Assembly (NCBI GenBank): GCA_032158295.1
Contig: CM063251.1
Coordinates: 6,978,253-7,042,252, forward strand
DNA length: 64,000 bases
Direction: 5' to 3'
Origin: Pycnopodia helianthoides
Lineage: Eukaryota > Echinodermata > Asteroidea > Forcipulatida > Asteriidae
In this document: positions 21,791-36,700 of the stretch, one piece after another
Position numbering within the stretch: the first letter of the stretch is position 1
Layout of the letters: each line of letters starts with the position of its first letter
Position numbers and translations under genes: made by a program
The notes under the pieces: model-generated
The model's database searches: none
What the model saw: only the letters and a program-made list of their open reading frames with translations
What the model was told of the DNA's origin: nothing

Positions 21791-24700
21791 CTGAGGAGGA
21801 GGAAGGTGTAAAGATTCATTAAGTTAATATCATTGACATTGATTGAGTAACTACCACTGCAGTTTGACATGAGAGGCAGTTTGACATGAGAGGCAGTTTG
21901 AAAGTTAGCTAGTTAGGCTCTAGTACAAGCTTAGCCTTGCTAGCCTAACCAGTGAGCTAGCCTAACCAGTAAGCTAGCCTAACTAGTGGGTGGGCTAGCC
22001 TAGTATTTGGTAGACTGCCTACTAATTGTGAAGCCTAACTAATCTTCCACTTGGATTTGTTTTTAAGGTTTTAGACATATATTTTGCAGGGCCATACTGT
22101 GCACCGAAGTGTAAAAAAAAAAACGTTTACAGCCATTGAAGATATCTTGAAGTGGGTGGAGTTAAAGATAGCTTGATCTTAATCTTAATCTTAAGCTTAA
22201 TCTTAACTCTTTCTACAAGTGTGCTCTAGCTTTTAACAAGAAGATTGAAGGATATGCAAAGTGGAGTAACCAAGCTGTTTCATCTGGAGACAATTAAAGG
22301 GTCCTAATGTGAGCGGGAGCAGCTGTAACTTTTTGCCTTATGAGGTGTGCCAGCTGTTTGCGAATACAACCACATAATTTTCTTACCCGGCATTCGTCTG
22401 TTCCATCTACTTCGTACTGCAGATCGTTCTTTGTACTCTTGATGCTCATTTGTACACCTTGGGGTCCTACCAGGGTAAGAGCCTTGCCGGATCTACCATC
22501 TCGGTCTAGGACGGCGTTGGAGTTTCTGCAGTGGTAGGTGACGTTCTGCTTGGCTTGGGAGTAGATGAGACGCAGGAGGGTCAACTGAACGGGCTTAACG
22601 TTGTAGGTGATCTGGAAGCGCGAGAAAATATTAACAACCTTTAACATACATACTTCTGTTAATCTTTACAAGTAATGCATAACCCTCATCCAATAACCCT
22701 AAAACATGGCATCGCCATCTTGTTTTTCTCTCATCCATCCAACAATGTATTCCAAACTGAGACTTGGAGTGAAAAATAGTCTGACTCCCTTTTAGTACAA
22801 TGCAAATCAATATTTGTTATTGTTATTACACCCAGGGCACACGACAAAGATGGTGGTACTACGATATAAAGGTCGATTGCAACTTCCTGATAATGAAAGA
22901 ATTTCCCAACAGTTTAAGGCTAAAGAAAATCAAAGTCTGTAATAGTTATTTACAAATGTAGTCAATATCTTACCACTGAGCCATTGTGCATCTCTGAGAA
23001 GTTGATTGGTTCCTCTGGCTCACCAAGATAATAAGTTGCCTTGGGGATCTGCAGAGAGTGTCAAACAGTTATGAAGTTATAAGAAAGCTTCATATAGAGG
23101 ACAATTATTTAGAACGTTTATAAAATTTATTAAGCAAAACAAATGTTAAAAGATTTCGACGGTCTTCTTCAGGATTTGAGACGGGGTGGTCAAGAAAAGA
23201 TCATCATGGCAACATTTACTAAGGGGTAAACTCTGTGGAGGGCGAGTGAAACCTAGTAGGTATACTGGGTGCTTTGTAGCTTTGTGGGACTTTTAATCTT
23301 TGTTCTTTTTTTCATTTGGGTTTGGTCTTCTCTCACCTCTTGTCTCTCTGGGAAGACGCAGGTGGCGTTGGTCTTCTTGACGCAGTATGCGGTGAACTTG
23401 TCGTATGAGGAGCCTTCGCTTGGATCCAGGGTGTAGTAACCTGAGAAGAAAACCCAATCAAACTCAATCATTAATTGGCTGATTGACTAATCCAGTAAAT
23501 CCAATAAACCAATAATAATAATAAGAAGAAGAAGTTGATGAGTGGTCCCAGAGGTGATGAATGAGGGCCACCTACCATCGGGCAATATTGGGTAGTTCTT
23601 GAAGAGATCCTTGCAGGAGCGGGCGGGGTAGTCTGCCTCACCGTTGGGATGCATCAACTTCATCATGCGTACACGAAGCTGCTTGATGCGGTTCTCAAAG
23701 TCGTCCTCGTCGATCTCGGCATCGTCTCCGTACTACACAAAGACAACAGATTATAATATTGGTAAGTCAAATAATTTTCAAAACTTGAAACTTCTTTCCA
23801 AGTTTAGAAGATCGTTGCCTTGATTCTCTTTGATGTGCCTGTGCATTTTTTATTCTGTAGGATTCTGAAATCACACAGAATACACAGTGCTTTAAAATAA
23901 AACATTTTATTTGTTTTATTTTGTTGGCACCAATAACAGGATGAATAGGAGACAATGAAGAAAAGTTTCTGTTTCAGATGTGAGGGGAAACCCATGCAAT
24001 CACGTAGGGACTGAAAACCCAACCCACGTACGAGCTCCGGTCCGAGGAGGGATAGTAAGAAGTAATTAAAACTCACATAAGAACTGTATGGGTTAGGTCC
24101 CTTGTTGCCACTAACAGATGATGGGCCAGAGTACTGTAAAGAAAAACAATTAACAATAATAATTAATGTTTCAGTTCATTCATAAAACAAAAATCTTCAT
24201 TAATGCATCTGTTGTAATTAACAGCTTTAAAGTGTGCTGAATTTTTATAAAATTGAAAGAGTATGATTCCAAATAAATACTTACTCCTCCTTGAGAGTAG
24301 CTGAGAGCTCCCTGTGTAGAAAAAAAAGAGAGACAAACACTTAATTGAAACCAAGAAGAATCAACCAGAAAAAATTCCCCAAAAGAAAGCCAACCAAATA
24401 AATACCAACAATTCCAGGAGAAAACTTTGAAGAAAACAAATAAAGCCAAATTTTGCAAACTCTAACATTTGAATAGCTAGCTTCTTCCCCATTCCGATCG
24501 ATCAGAATGAACTTTATCTATTACTTCAAACTTTTGATTCTCAATCAAAGACATTTTTACTATTATTATATATTTCTGGTAATGAAACCAAGGATGCCTC
24601 ATAAGTAAACTTAATCACTGTGGCTCGCAAGCCTGAGGAACCCCTGTAAATAAGGGTGCTTGCTATGTGAACCAGAAACATCAGGTTTAACCCCAACTCT

Positions 24701-27700
24701 TCCACTATAAGCGTGCTGGTTTCTTTTTACGCACACTACCAATCCTAGTACACAGAACCTACCACTTAACGTCCCATCCGAAGGGAAAAGCAATTATGGT
24801 AAAGTATCTCGAACCAACACACCCTGCTGATCAGAAACACCAGAGCTCGAGTCCGGTGCTCTTAACCGCTCGGCCACGCCACGCCACAAAGAGTAATAAA
24901 GGAAGTGTGATCTGTACTTACAGGGGCTCCAGCGGGGCCGGGAGGTCCTGGGGGTCCAGAGGGTCCAGAGCGTCCATCAGATCCACGGGATCCCTGTTCA
25001 TGGAAGGGGAAGATAACAAAATTTAAATTCTTATACCACAACTCCATAAAAATGACCACATCATAGAAATATTCTGCACTGGTTAAGAAGAACGTTTCAT
25101 CTAGGATCAAAATGAAGGTTTATTTTAGAAGGATTTGTACTTACACCTTGTCCTGACATACCACGAGGTCCCTGTTGTCCACTCTTTCCATTTCTGCCGC
25201 TTGGTCCGTCAAGACCCTAGATGACAAAAAAAACCAACCCAAGATTAAATAAAGTAGTAAATTAAAGATCAATACTTGTCATTTAAAAACTTTTGAAATT
25301 AAAAAAAAGTTGATTCAAATCAGAGTTTTTACAAGTACAGTACTTGTCTCAGCTGTGATGTTGACAAAAATATTACACCTATCAATTGAGTTTTTAATTT
25401 TTTTTAAGGGAAATCACATATTTTTCTCAAACAAAATGTAAGCACTTACAGCAGGTCCAGCAGGTCCTGGTCGTCCATTAAGTCCACGTCCACCAGCTTG
25501 ACCCTAAATGATAGCAAATCAAATACAAAACAAATACCTTTAGTTTATAAAAACTTGGAACAAATGAATTAGAAAAAAGCCAAACTGGCTTAGAACTGTT
25601 TCCTGAAAATTTGATGTTATTCTATTTTATTAATTAAGTTGAGCGTCTTTAAAAAAATATATTTCCAACTACAAAAAAGCATTTTTATTAATTCTGTGAA
25701 TTTATGATTCATGGAAATGAACCTTTTTCGGCGCCCTTTTGTAATAGACAAACCAGGATCATGAGACATTGCTTGACTGCCACCATTGTACTCGGCATGG
25801 TAGGCAAGCCTGAGATTCCAGCATGCCATCGCCGATTATCGACTGTATGTGGCTTACAGCCAAGGCTTGGACGATTCACAGTGAACAAAAGCCACATTTT
25901 TCTTGAAAGAGAAAAGGGAATTCCCATCTAATTTGATGAAAACGTTTGTTGTCTTCTTTTGGTTAAGTAATGGTTTTATTGTGACAACGATAATTCCCAT
26001 CTCCCTGACCAACAAAAGTACTCCGGAAATTCAGGACATGAATCCCGCTAGTGAGCATGGACAATTTTAGGCAATGAGTAAGTGGTTGATACTTACAGGA
26101 GGTCCGGCTGCTCCAGAGGCTCCTGGGGAACCGCCCCATCCCTTGTGGCCCTGTTGAGAAGAAAAATAAACAACTACAATCATCTTATTTTACTGACTGT
26201 TTCCCTTCCACCGAATTATTTCAAATGAATTCTCTTAAAAACTATTGTACTAATATAAAAACAGATTTCTCTATGTAATAATAATAATAACAAAATGTAT
26301 TCTTGATATAGCATTTACATACAATCTCAAAACGCTGTACAGGAAATCACAACAAAATATACAGTAAACCAGTAAATCATTAATCAAATATTTAAATAAC
26401 TATGTTCCATAGCACACAGTGAGAGTTAAAAACCCACAATCACAAAAAACACCTTGTTAAACATTTAAAATTGCATGAACACTGTAAAAGTATAAAGACA
26501 ACAGTTAAAAAAAAAAAAAAAAATTTAATCTGATATGTACTACTAATAAGATAAAAACAGATTTCTCAATAAACTTGTGTACAACCTTGCTACACCTTTG
26601 ACCATTTAGGCGATTAAAGGGGTTTGAGTATTAATTTTTTTTTATTAAAAAAAGAATGCTGTGCAAAGATCTTTCAAGGATATTGTCCTGCAAAATCATG
26701 AGGGAAATATGATTACAGGTATTAGGTGATAAAGGAAAAACAAGGGAAGGTTGATAACCAAGTGTTTACCGTGACTCCAGTGGCTCCAGTTTCTCCTCTA
26801 GCTCCAGCGGGTCCAGCAGGTCCCTGAAGAAAAAACAAACAATGTTTACGATTATTAAAACATATTTAAAGCCGGTTGTGATAATAAAAAACAAAACAAC
26901 AACATCAATTCATATACAAGACAGTTGAATTGTCCTTTTTACTGTACTTTTTAAGCAAATATTTTATAATACTCAAGGCAGTTCAGATGTGTGCCATATA
27001 TATGAGATTAGCACTAATTTTAAATCATTTAACGTTTATTTGCTTAGAAGCTACTCTACTCTGCATTGCCCTGATACTGGCATTATATACATGAACATTT
27101 CTGCAACTTACAGAAGCTCCCATGGCACCATCAGGTCCAGCGCTGCCGCGTACACCAGTGGGGCCAGCAGGTCCGCGGGGTCCACGCTCTCCCTTGCCGC
27201 CAACGGGTCCAGCTGGTCCCTTAGATGGAGAAAGGCAAAGATTTGAAATTATTCAACAAATTCTTACATTGGAACAACGGACGACTACTTTCACTATAAT
27301 CAACATCTACTCCAGAATGCAGAAGGATATGGGTCAATCCCCATCGGAGGTCAAAGGTTATGGATTAATTCCCATCAGAGGTCAATATGCATTTTGTTTC
27401 TGGAGGACGGCATTGTCAAACTTTTTAGACAAAATGTTGACAACATGGTGGAAGTTTACTAAAACAGCTTTTGAACTTTTATAACTTAGTCTCATTGATC
27501 GCCACTGCTCGATTTAAGAAGTAACAATAATTGATAGCATCAGTTATAAAAAATGTAAAAGCATAAGGCCAAAAGAAAATGTTTAAAATGTTAAGCATCC
27601 CCGCCTGCTTCCTTTTAAGAGGCCGCATCCTTTTTTTTTTTTGAAGGACAAATTTTTATGATCTCTGATGGAAAAATTCCAATTCTAAAATACATAACAT

Positions 27701-30700
27701 GTTTTTTGTTTTTTCACTTAAGCACACCGAAAAAACACCCCCCAAAAAGCTGGCAATAAACTTTTAAAAATAGCCTGGCCAGTTGTCTTGAAAAAATGTG
27801 TTGAGTGGCCATTTAAAAAAAAAAAAGGCCTGCCGCCTCCTCTTTTAAAAAAATGTCAGGACGCTAAACATGTTTTTTTTTACATTTTGCCTAATGGAAC
27901 ACTACAATAGTAAAGAGTAAAGCCGTGTCTGAACTAATGACTTTGGCCAGTGGCTATGGCCGGAATGCTGGTGAGTCCCATTTTTCAATGTTATCTTTAC
28001 AGAAAACTGCCATAGCCGTAGCCAGAGTCACTTGATTATGACACAGCTTCGGCTTAAAGGCTGGATACACTTTGGGTAATTGTCAAAGACCAGTATCCTC
28101 ACTTGGTGTATCCAAACATGTGCACACAAATAACAGACCTGTGAAAATTTGGGCTCAATGGGTCATCAAAGTTGCAAGAAAATAATGAAAGATTAAAAAC
28201 ACCCTTGTTGCATAGAATTGTGTGCTTTCAGATGCCTGAAAAAGGCTTCATGCCTGAAGCCTTTTTCAGATTCAAATATTTTAGTGAGAAATTACCTCTT
28301 TCTCAAAAACTACATCACCTCAGAGAGAGCCGATTCTCAGAATGTTTTTCACTATCAGCAACTCTCAGGTAGTCTTTACCAAGTAAGTTTTTTATGGTAA
28401 CGTAATTCTTGAGTAACTACCATAAGTATCCACTGCCTTTAAAAAGAATCTTACATTCATTCCTCTAGCTCCCATGGCTCCTGAGGCACCAGCAGCTCCC
28501 TTATCACCGGTGGGTCCGCCAGGTCCCTGAGATCCCTGTTTACCAGTGTCTCCATCACGGCCCTGTTAGATTAAAAAGTCATATAAAATGTTTAGCTTCG
28601 CCTTGAATTTCTTGATAATCTAATGCACACGATCTGGTGTATGTAAACTATGAGTGATTTTGAGAATTCTTGTCTTAGAGTAGAGGATTTTCTGTGGTTG
28701 TACTTACACTTGATCCCTTAGGTCCAGTGGGTCCCTTAGCACCTTGTGGTCCCATGCGTCCAGCAGATCCCTGTTGACCATTTGCTCCACGCTTACCATC
28801 AGATCCATCAGAACCCTGTTAGAATTAAGTATAAATTAAGAGTAATGTTTGAACATAAGAGATGGTTATATTTTTTAGTAATAAGCAATTAACAACTTCG
28901 TAATCTATAGGCAGTTTTGAGGCTTTATTGGTCACACTCTAAATGCACAATTATTTTTTTGAAGCACAAACTGAAGTCTGTGTAATCCGCTTTTGTATGC
29001 ACCCGGAGAGTTAAAATGTCTGGAATGGTTTCCCAAAGTACAAAGGATTATTGGTACTGGAATTCATGCTCAACATCTCCCTTTTTTCTGGGGGCTATCC
29101 GTGTAATCCCTGATTACAGTCTTTCATTCATTTGTTGTACAAATGAGGATTATGAGAGACCGACAGGCTGAGATTCCAGCAAACCATAGTCGATTATTGG
29201 CTGTGGCTTACGGCCAATGGTTGGCCGATCCGCACTGAAGACATTCCATATTTGTTTTGAAACGGAACAAAAATCCTGGTTTATTTTAATGAGAACATTT
29301 GTCATGTTTGCTTTGTTTGTAAGGGTTTTCTTGTGACAACATTATTCAACAAAAAAACTATTCTGAAAATTCGGAACAATTTGTCCCGTGTTTGAGCATT
29401 CGGAAATGCCAGCACGAAGTGGTTAAAGAATACTTACAGCACGCCCAGCAGCACCAGCGGGTCCAGGAGCTCCCATTGATCCCATACTTCCCTGAGGTTG
29501 AAATGAAACAAAAACAAAAGGGGTAACAAAAGCTGCATTTCCTGGGAGTTGACTGCCACTTCAATGAATTTGATCTCTCTCCACCGGTTCTTGGCGTCGT
29601 CTCGTTCTTGGGGCGTCGTCTCGTTCTTGGGACGTCAAGAGGCCCACCAAAAATATGTGCATTTGTTTTACTCAGCTGATTTGGAATATATCGGCAAACT
29701 GACACTCAGCGTATGTATTATATTATAACAAATTCTGGTTGCCACACCAATAGTATTAATGATAATTCAGCCAAAATGAAGAATGGGGGGAAAAAATACT
29801 TACAAGAGATCCAATGATTCCAGAAGGTCCTGGGGAACCAGTGGGGCCAGCAGGTCCCTAAAAATGCAAAAGAAATACACGACTTTAGTCAACATAGAGT
29901 ACAGATGTAACAGTAAAGTCTGTCCCCCCAGAAATTCTGTCACCTCCCCCCTCCCCACCCCTCGTATGGTGATTTGTGTATCGTATGGTGATTTGTGTAG
30001 AATTTGTGTCTAATAGCGCTCTCTTTTGAGTCAACTTCCTCCAGCTCATGTTAATTTATCATATAAGGGAAAATCATCTATGACGCTGGCACTCACAAAA
30101 TCATATGTACCACGAAGACGACAATTTAGAAAATCTTGCCTCACGAAGCTCTGACCTACAACTATCCTAAAATTAACAGAGGATTGGTTTGTCATTATCA
30201 CTTTAGGCAGAAGACATTTTGTTCCATTCCAAATTCATTCAAAATGATTCAAATCCAACACATAGCAAAATGAGTATTGCGTACACATAGATAGTTCTCA
30301 ACAGGTGTGTCATCTAGACAGTTTTGAATTTAAGCTGCCTCGAGCTTTCTCATTTTTTCAACTCAGCCGAGTAGTTCACCGACCAATCACGCTAGCAAGT
30401 TAGTAAAACTCCAACGTGCCTTATGCCGTATTTACACACAGCGCATAGTTGTGCGTACAAAAATTGTTCACCATTGGCTGTAAAGATGGCTGACTTTTTC
30501 GCTCTGTGACGTCAAGAGGAAGTAAGAATATATTCCATCAAGCCCCAGTTTGGTTTTTGATTGACTTGTATTTGAAGAAAAAACAATAGTTACTCACAAC
30601 GGGGCCATCTCTACCGTCCTCTCCTGTTGATCCTGTCACTCCTTGAGGTCCTGGGCTGCCACGGATACCGGTGGAGCCCTTCACTCCTTGTGATCCACGG

Positions 30701-33700
30701 GAACCCTGTAGTGATGGATAAGATAGGAAGTGTTGAAAAAGGATTTCCACAAGTATGGACTTTATACGAGAAGAAACTATAGTGGCTTGACCACAAGGAG
30801 CAGGCACACACTTGAACTCCACGAACCCACACACTCTACTGATCGGACACACCAGGGCCAAATTTCATACAGCTGCTTTATAAAGTAGAAAATACTGCTT
30901 GAAGCATTTCTGTTAAGCAAAAACTTGCAGGATACCAGTCACAGATTGTACATGAGTAATGGCATTTTGGCTGGTAACAATATATTCTGGTAAGCATGAT
31001 TTTATTGTCCTTAGCTACTTTTTTGAGCGTAAGCAGCTCTATGAATTTGGGTCCAGAGCTTGAGTCCGGGACTCTCAACTGCACTTAAAAATTGATCGGA
31101 GATAGACACAGATTGTGATGATCCATGGCAGTTTGATCTGGCAATTTACAGATAAAGAACAAATGTTTATTTTTACATTAAAAAAAAGAAAAAAAGACTT
31201 ACAGTTGGTCCTGTTCTGCCGCTGGATCCAGTTGGTCCATCCTCTCCTCTAAAACCCTGTAAAGAAAGGCAAATCAAGTTTAACTCATACGGACAGAAAT
31301 TTTTAATAATTTGAAGAAGTAAAACCAATTCCAGTCCGAAACAGGATTTTGTTCAGCAAAATGTAGTCCATAAACTGAAGGACTCACAAGCAAACGGGAA
31401 TGGTGAAAAAATAGCACCAATGAATTCCTAGCTACTTACAGGAGCTCCAGATGGTCCAGGTGGTCCAGGCATTCCGTTGTTTCCACCAGGTCCCTAAAAT
31501 AAGGTGTAAACAAATGAAGATTAAAAAGTGCAGCATTGATTTCTGTTTCCTTATTTTTTTACCTTCATCTTCAATAACAAAATTGAATCAATAATGAAAC
31601 ATTATGGAATCCTATCATATGATGAAATGTCGGTGAACATCCGGTGTAAAAGTGCAATTGTTCCAGGCTGTACATTAAGAACAAAATAATGAAGTAGTTG
31701 GAGAGAAAACAACTTACGACAGCTCCTTGAGTACCGGCCTCTCCACGTGCTCCCTGGGCTCCTGTTGCTCCCTGGGAAAAGAGAAGAAACAAATATTTAA
31801 CCGGTGCACTTCATTGAGAGAATTTATCTGTTTGACGTTGAAGATGTACATTGTAAGCTTTAGTGTTACCAGTGAACAGTTTCAAAACAAAGACCGGGCC
31901 CATGTGCTCAAGCTAAAAATTGATGGGGGGTGACTTACTGGTTGTCCGGGTCGTCCGGTTGAGCCAGAGCCACCCTCGACTCCAGCCTCACCGATGGAAC
32001 CTCTTGGTCCCTTCTCTCCACGGACTCCGACAGGTCCTCCTAGTCCCTGGAAGAAAGAGACAACAACATTTCAAGTTAAAGCTTCAATTTTTTTCACTGC
32101 AGAGCCTTCGGAACTTAACCCTCCTTACTGCCTGTCTACCATGGTGGTTAAAAGTCTATTTATGTGGGAGGATGCTTCTCAAAGATTCATTCCAAGGAAC
32201 TCAACCCAGTGTTAACGGGTCAGCTTTTTGGTACAAGCTAAACACATCCAATTACAAATAAATCCATCTTGAATTGATCTTTCATATAAAAATAGATTCA
32301 ATCTATCAGACATACAAATTGTGATTTTCAGATTTTCTTTGGTACAAAAAACGGAAATTAAGAACAGGAATTCAGCTGTTTAGCCAAGAAGTAGCATCTG
32401 CTTGCATGCATCTAATGTAAGCATCTTGCCATTATAAAGAAGTCAAACCTTACAAACATCAAGACAAAGTGCAGGGGGGTCAGGGGTCGGGGGTCAGTTC
32501 AGACTTGAGGTAACTCACCTGTCCTCCTGGGATACCCTGGGATCCACGCTGTCCAGCACTTCCTCTCTCTCCCTTGAAAAAGAAGTCAACAACAAAATAT
32601 TTATTTTGAAGAAATTCTGTATCAATTCAACGACACAATGACCGACTCACAAGCCGGTAGTGACAATTCATTTCTGAAACACTCTGTGAAATTTTGGAAT
32701 TTTTGTGATGATGTGTGATCACTGCCTCTATGTTGCTTGACTTTCACACCAGAAATTATCCATACGAGACCCCTGAATATCAGCTAACCCATGACACCCA
32801 ATCTCTGCAAAAACACAAATATTGAAATGCTACCTTTTAAACAATGTACACGTGCAGTTTTAGATTGAATCTTATTCCTACAATAAGAATATCAACTAGT
32901 TTAGTTCTTGATAGCGTTTACAAATAACATGGTTAACAAGTAAACAAACTGTTCTCCACGTTTGTTTTTTTTAATTTTTTGATGTAATTCGCCATTGTTA
33001 CAAGAAAACAACATACAGGCAATAAAATTAAGATAAAACTGTAATTGAGATGCAAGAAAATTGATTTCCCTGTTGAAAGCGCCCTCAAAATATGGTCCAC
33101 TGAGCGGACTCTAGGTACAGATCTGGCCCTGAAAATAAAATGGCCACAGCATTTTGTTATGCCTTAAATTGAAACTTACAGGGTTGCCCTTTGGTCCTGG
33201 TGGTCCAGTACGTCCAGATCGGCCGATGTCTCCCTGCACCACACAAAAAAAACAGCACAAAATTCACTTGAATGTCAAACAACTAACTAGTTTTTATCTA
33301 CGGGCGTCTCAAAGCTCTTATCGTCACTTATTTTCAAACAGGTTTTTAAAAGTTTTTGGTGAGGACACCAATTTATGTAGCACCTTATTTGGGCTTACAA
33401 CGTGCTGCGGCGTATTCAGCAGCCACTGCCAGAAACACCTCTCAGCGACAAGTGTAACTGGGTTCTTTTATGTGCATTTACACGACACAACACAACGGAC
33501 CTATGGCTTTACGTCCCATCCAAAGGCAACTCAATAATGGTTTAAATGTCTTGTTTAAGGACACAGATGTCAAGACCGGGACTACACTCTACTGATCAGC
33601 AACATTAGAGCTCGAGTCCCGTGCGCTTGACCGCTCCGCCACGACATGTCAAAGCAGTATGTGTATCACAACAAAATCACACTACAATTTTCCTAAGGTC

Positions 33701-36700
33701 TCATTAACAATGCATCACTTATAACAGTGTGTAACACAATTCTGACAGAATCATGTCTTATGTCAAGTCGATGCAGACCAACATTTTGGTCTACACCGAC
33801 AAATAAAACAACAAGACAGCCATGAAATAAAGGTGAAACAAACTTACGGGCTCTCCACTAAGTCCAGTTGATCCAGCTGGGCCTGCGGGGCCGGTGGAAC
33901 CCTGAAACCAACACAAATAAACTACTTAAAAACAAATACAAAACAATCTCATTTCAGAATACCCAAATTTACCAATCACTAAGATTCAAAACGTGTTTTG
34001 ATTTTCCTGTAAAAAAGCAAAAGGACACAAACAAGATTTGGAATAAATAAATTGTAAACGCCTTAACTTAATCAATACACCATTCTACTCTAAGTTTTTG
34101 TTTTCAAACAAAAAAAGCCAAAAAGCAAAGAGAAAACGAAAGATCAGAAATAGAAGATACTTACTCTTGATCCTGCCTTGCCTGAGATGCCGCGTTTGCC
34201 AGTGGATCCTTGTGCACCCTACATAAACACAACGACATCAACTTCATTTCAAAATATTGCGTTTTATTTATTTTAGCTTTTAGAAAAAACAACACATAAA
34301 TGAGTGGTTTGAAAATGATAGCGAGCTCTACCTGTTTAATTCAAACACTGCAGCATTTCAAATCAAAAAGTTAACCGGAAAGATTGCCCCAGTCAGTGCC
34401 AAGTCACCGGTGGAGTCATTAATAAAATTGAAACTGAAAAATTTTAAAATCTTTAATATTATTATAATTTGTCAAATTACCAATTTATTTGTCCAACTTT
34501 TCTCAAATCTGGCAATCTTTTTTGATATAAATACATGAAGTCATTATCAATTGGTCCATAAATGAACAATATAATTTAATGAATATTCACAAGTAAATTA
34601 TCAATGGTTCACGAAATGCAAGCATCGTAACATGCGGCTACTGTCTGCCGTGCTCACCGTCTTGGGCGTGTGATTGCATGTTCAGCCTGTAAACGCCTGC
34701 CGTATAAAATGCGCACTACACTGTGTAAGACACAGGGACATCAACTCCGAAAAAATGGCACAACCAAGATCATTGTGATGATGACGTCGAGTGAATTTGT
34801 TCAGTATGGTGGAGAAGGAACGTGTTTTTTGTTTTTGATCTTGATAATTTAAATTCAGTTGATTCACATTCATGGTAACTTACGGGTGCTCCGGCGATAC
34901 CCATTTGTCCTACACCACCACGGTCACCTGGGGCTCCCTGTAAACAACAACAAATAATTACCACAAATTCATTATGTATACAAAACATGTAAAACCATTT
35001 TTCTTTCCAACTTTATACTTAATCCAACTAATGGGTTCATTTATTTATTTACTTATTTTCTTTTCTTGATGAACAATAGTTTTTTTGTAGCAGCCACCAC
35101 AAAGTGACAATGAAGAAGATGGGCACATTTCAATTCAAATATTTTCGGAAGAATCTTGAAAATCTAAAATGGCCTCATGTCAAGTCAAATGAAGAACTAA
35201 TATTAATAGAACAAAATTTAAGAGAATCAGTGCAAGAGCAAAAAGCTAGAAGATGGACGTGGAAATACAACTGCCACTGCGGGACAGCAATGACATGGGA
35301 AGTGGGACGCCCATAAATGGATCCGTACAGTTAAAAAAACAAAAAACAGAAAGGATACTAAACAGTGGCCTAAAACAGAGCAAGCTAGAGAGAGTGCACT
35401 GCCATCTTGTGGGAGACTCGGCCCGAAGAGGATACGTGAGGCGGGCTGAGCAGCCAACAGAGGGCTAGTTTGTTACAATTATACAGGCTCGTTGTTTATA
35501 GTTATTTCTAGTTTCAATCAAATTAAAATTAGAAATGTTGTAATCTCTTACGGGAAGTCCTGGGATTCCAATTCGTCCAACATCACCAGAGGCTCCCTTA
35601 CCACCCTGCAAGTAGCATCAAAAGAAGAAAAAAAAACATACAATATTTATTCATTTGTTTAATAATGATTTTATTCATTTCTGGGTTATCCAGAAATAAA
35701 TCACAGTTCGGGGCATGTGTGTTAGGGGTTGAAATGACGTTCACCAGTGTTTGGTGAACACATGAATTGAGGACTTCTCTTTGTTCTCCCATTGTTCGGA
35801 CTTAGTTTTTTTCATGACGTCATCATTGGTTTTGAACCCGAAAGTGAAACGAGGACATCTCCTCGTTGTCAAAACACAAAGATTCTTTTTTCGTTAAAGT
35901 CCACAGTTTCAACAGGTAGAGACACCACCCAACGTGTTACTCCATTTTGTTCGCGGACAGGTTACAGCGACTTTAACCCTGTTTCACACTACAGAACCAA
36001 TTCCCAAAATAAAACCCCGGGAAATTCATGGGGAAATGACCCCACTGACCCCCCCCCCTGTTCATTTTACACGATTCAATTTCCCAAGGAAGATTAACAC
36101 CAACCCCCAGGGTTGTCTCGCTTAAACCCCAATCCCAGCTATTTCTCAGGAGTTTGCCAGGGATAGCTGTTTCATGCGTCAACAAAATCTCCTGGTGTGA
36201 AAGGGGGGTGTCTTAGGATTGATGAAACTTTTCCAAGAACAAAAGTTTTTCTTACAGGTGATCCAGTTGATCCGTCGCGTCCATCTACACCAGTGTCTCC
36301 CTCAGCTCCTGGGGGTCCAGCTACGCCCATGGCTCCTGGGGCTCCACGGTCTCCCTGAAAGTTTAAAAAATGAAATCTTTTAAAAAAAGTATATTTTCAC
36401 TTTTGAAGTTAACACAACACTGAATTAGTATTTGAAATGTTATGACTGAAGTCAGAGATCCATGGTTGGCCTTATAAACAATGCTTTAGGATCTCTGAAA
36501 ATGAAACTTACAGACATTCCTTGAGGTCCGCCTTGGCCGGCTGTTCCTGCAACTCCTGGAACTCCTCTCTTTCCCTTGGCTCCTCTTGCTCCAGTAAGTC
36601 CCATTTGTCCCTGGTGACGATAATCAGTTGACACAATTTAAAAAAAATCCACTTTTCACCAGACGGAGAAAACAAGTTTATTAAAACTAAGTGTACTTTT

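Noticed and set aside
35104..35468. Two overlapping plus-strand frames in a helix intron
   Set aside because: No domain recognised, antisense to the host gene, and the composition suggests an inserted repeat.
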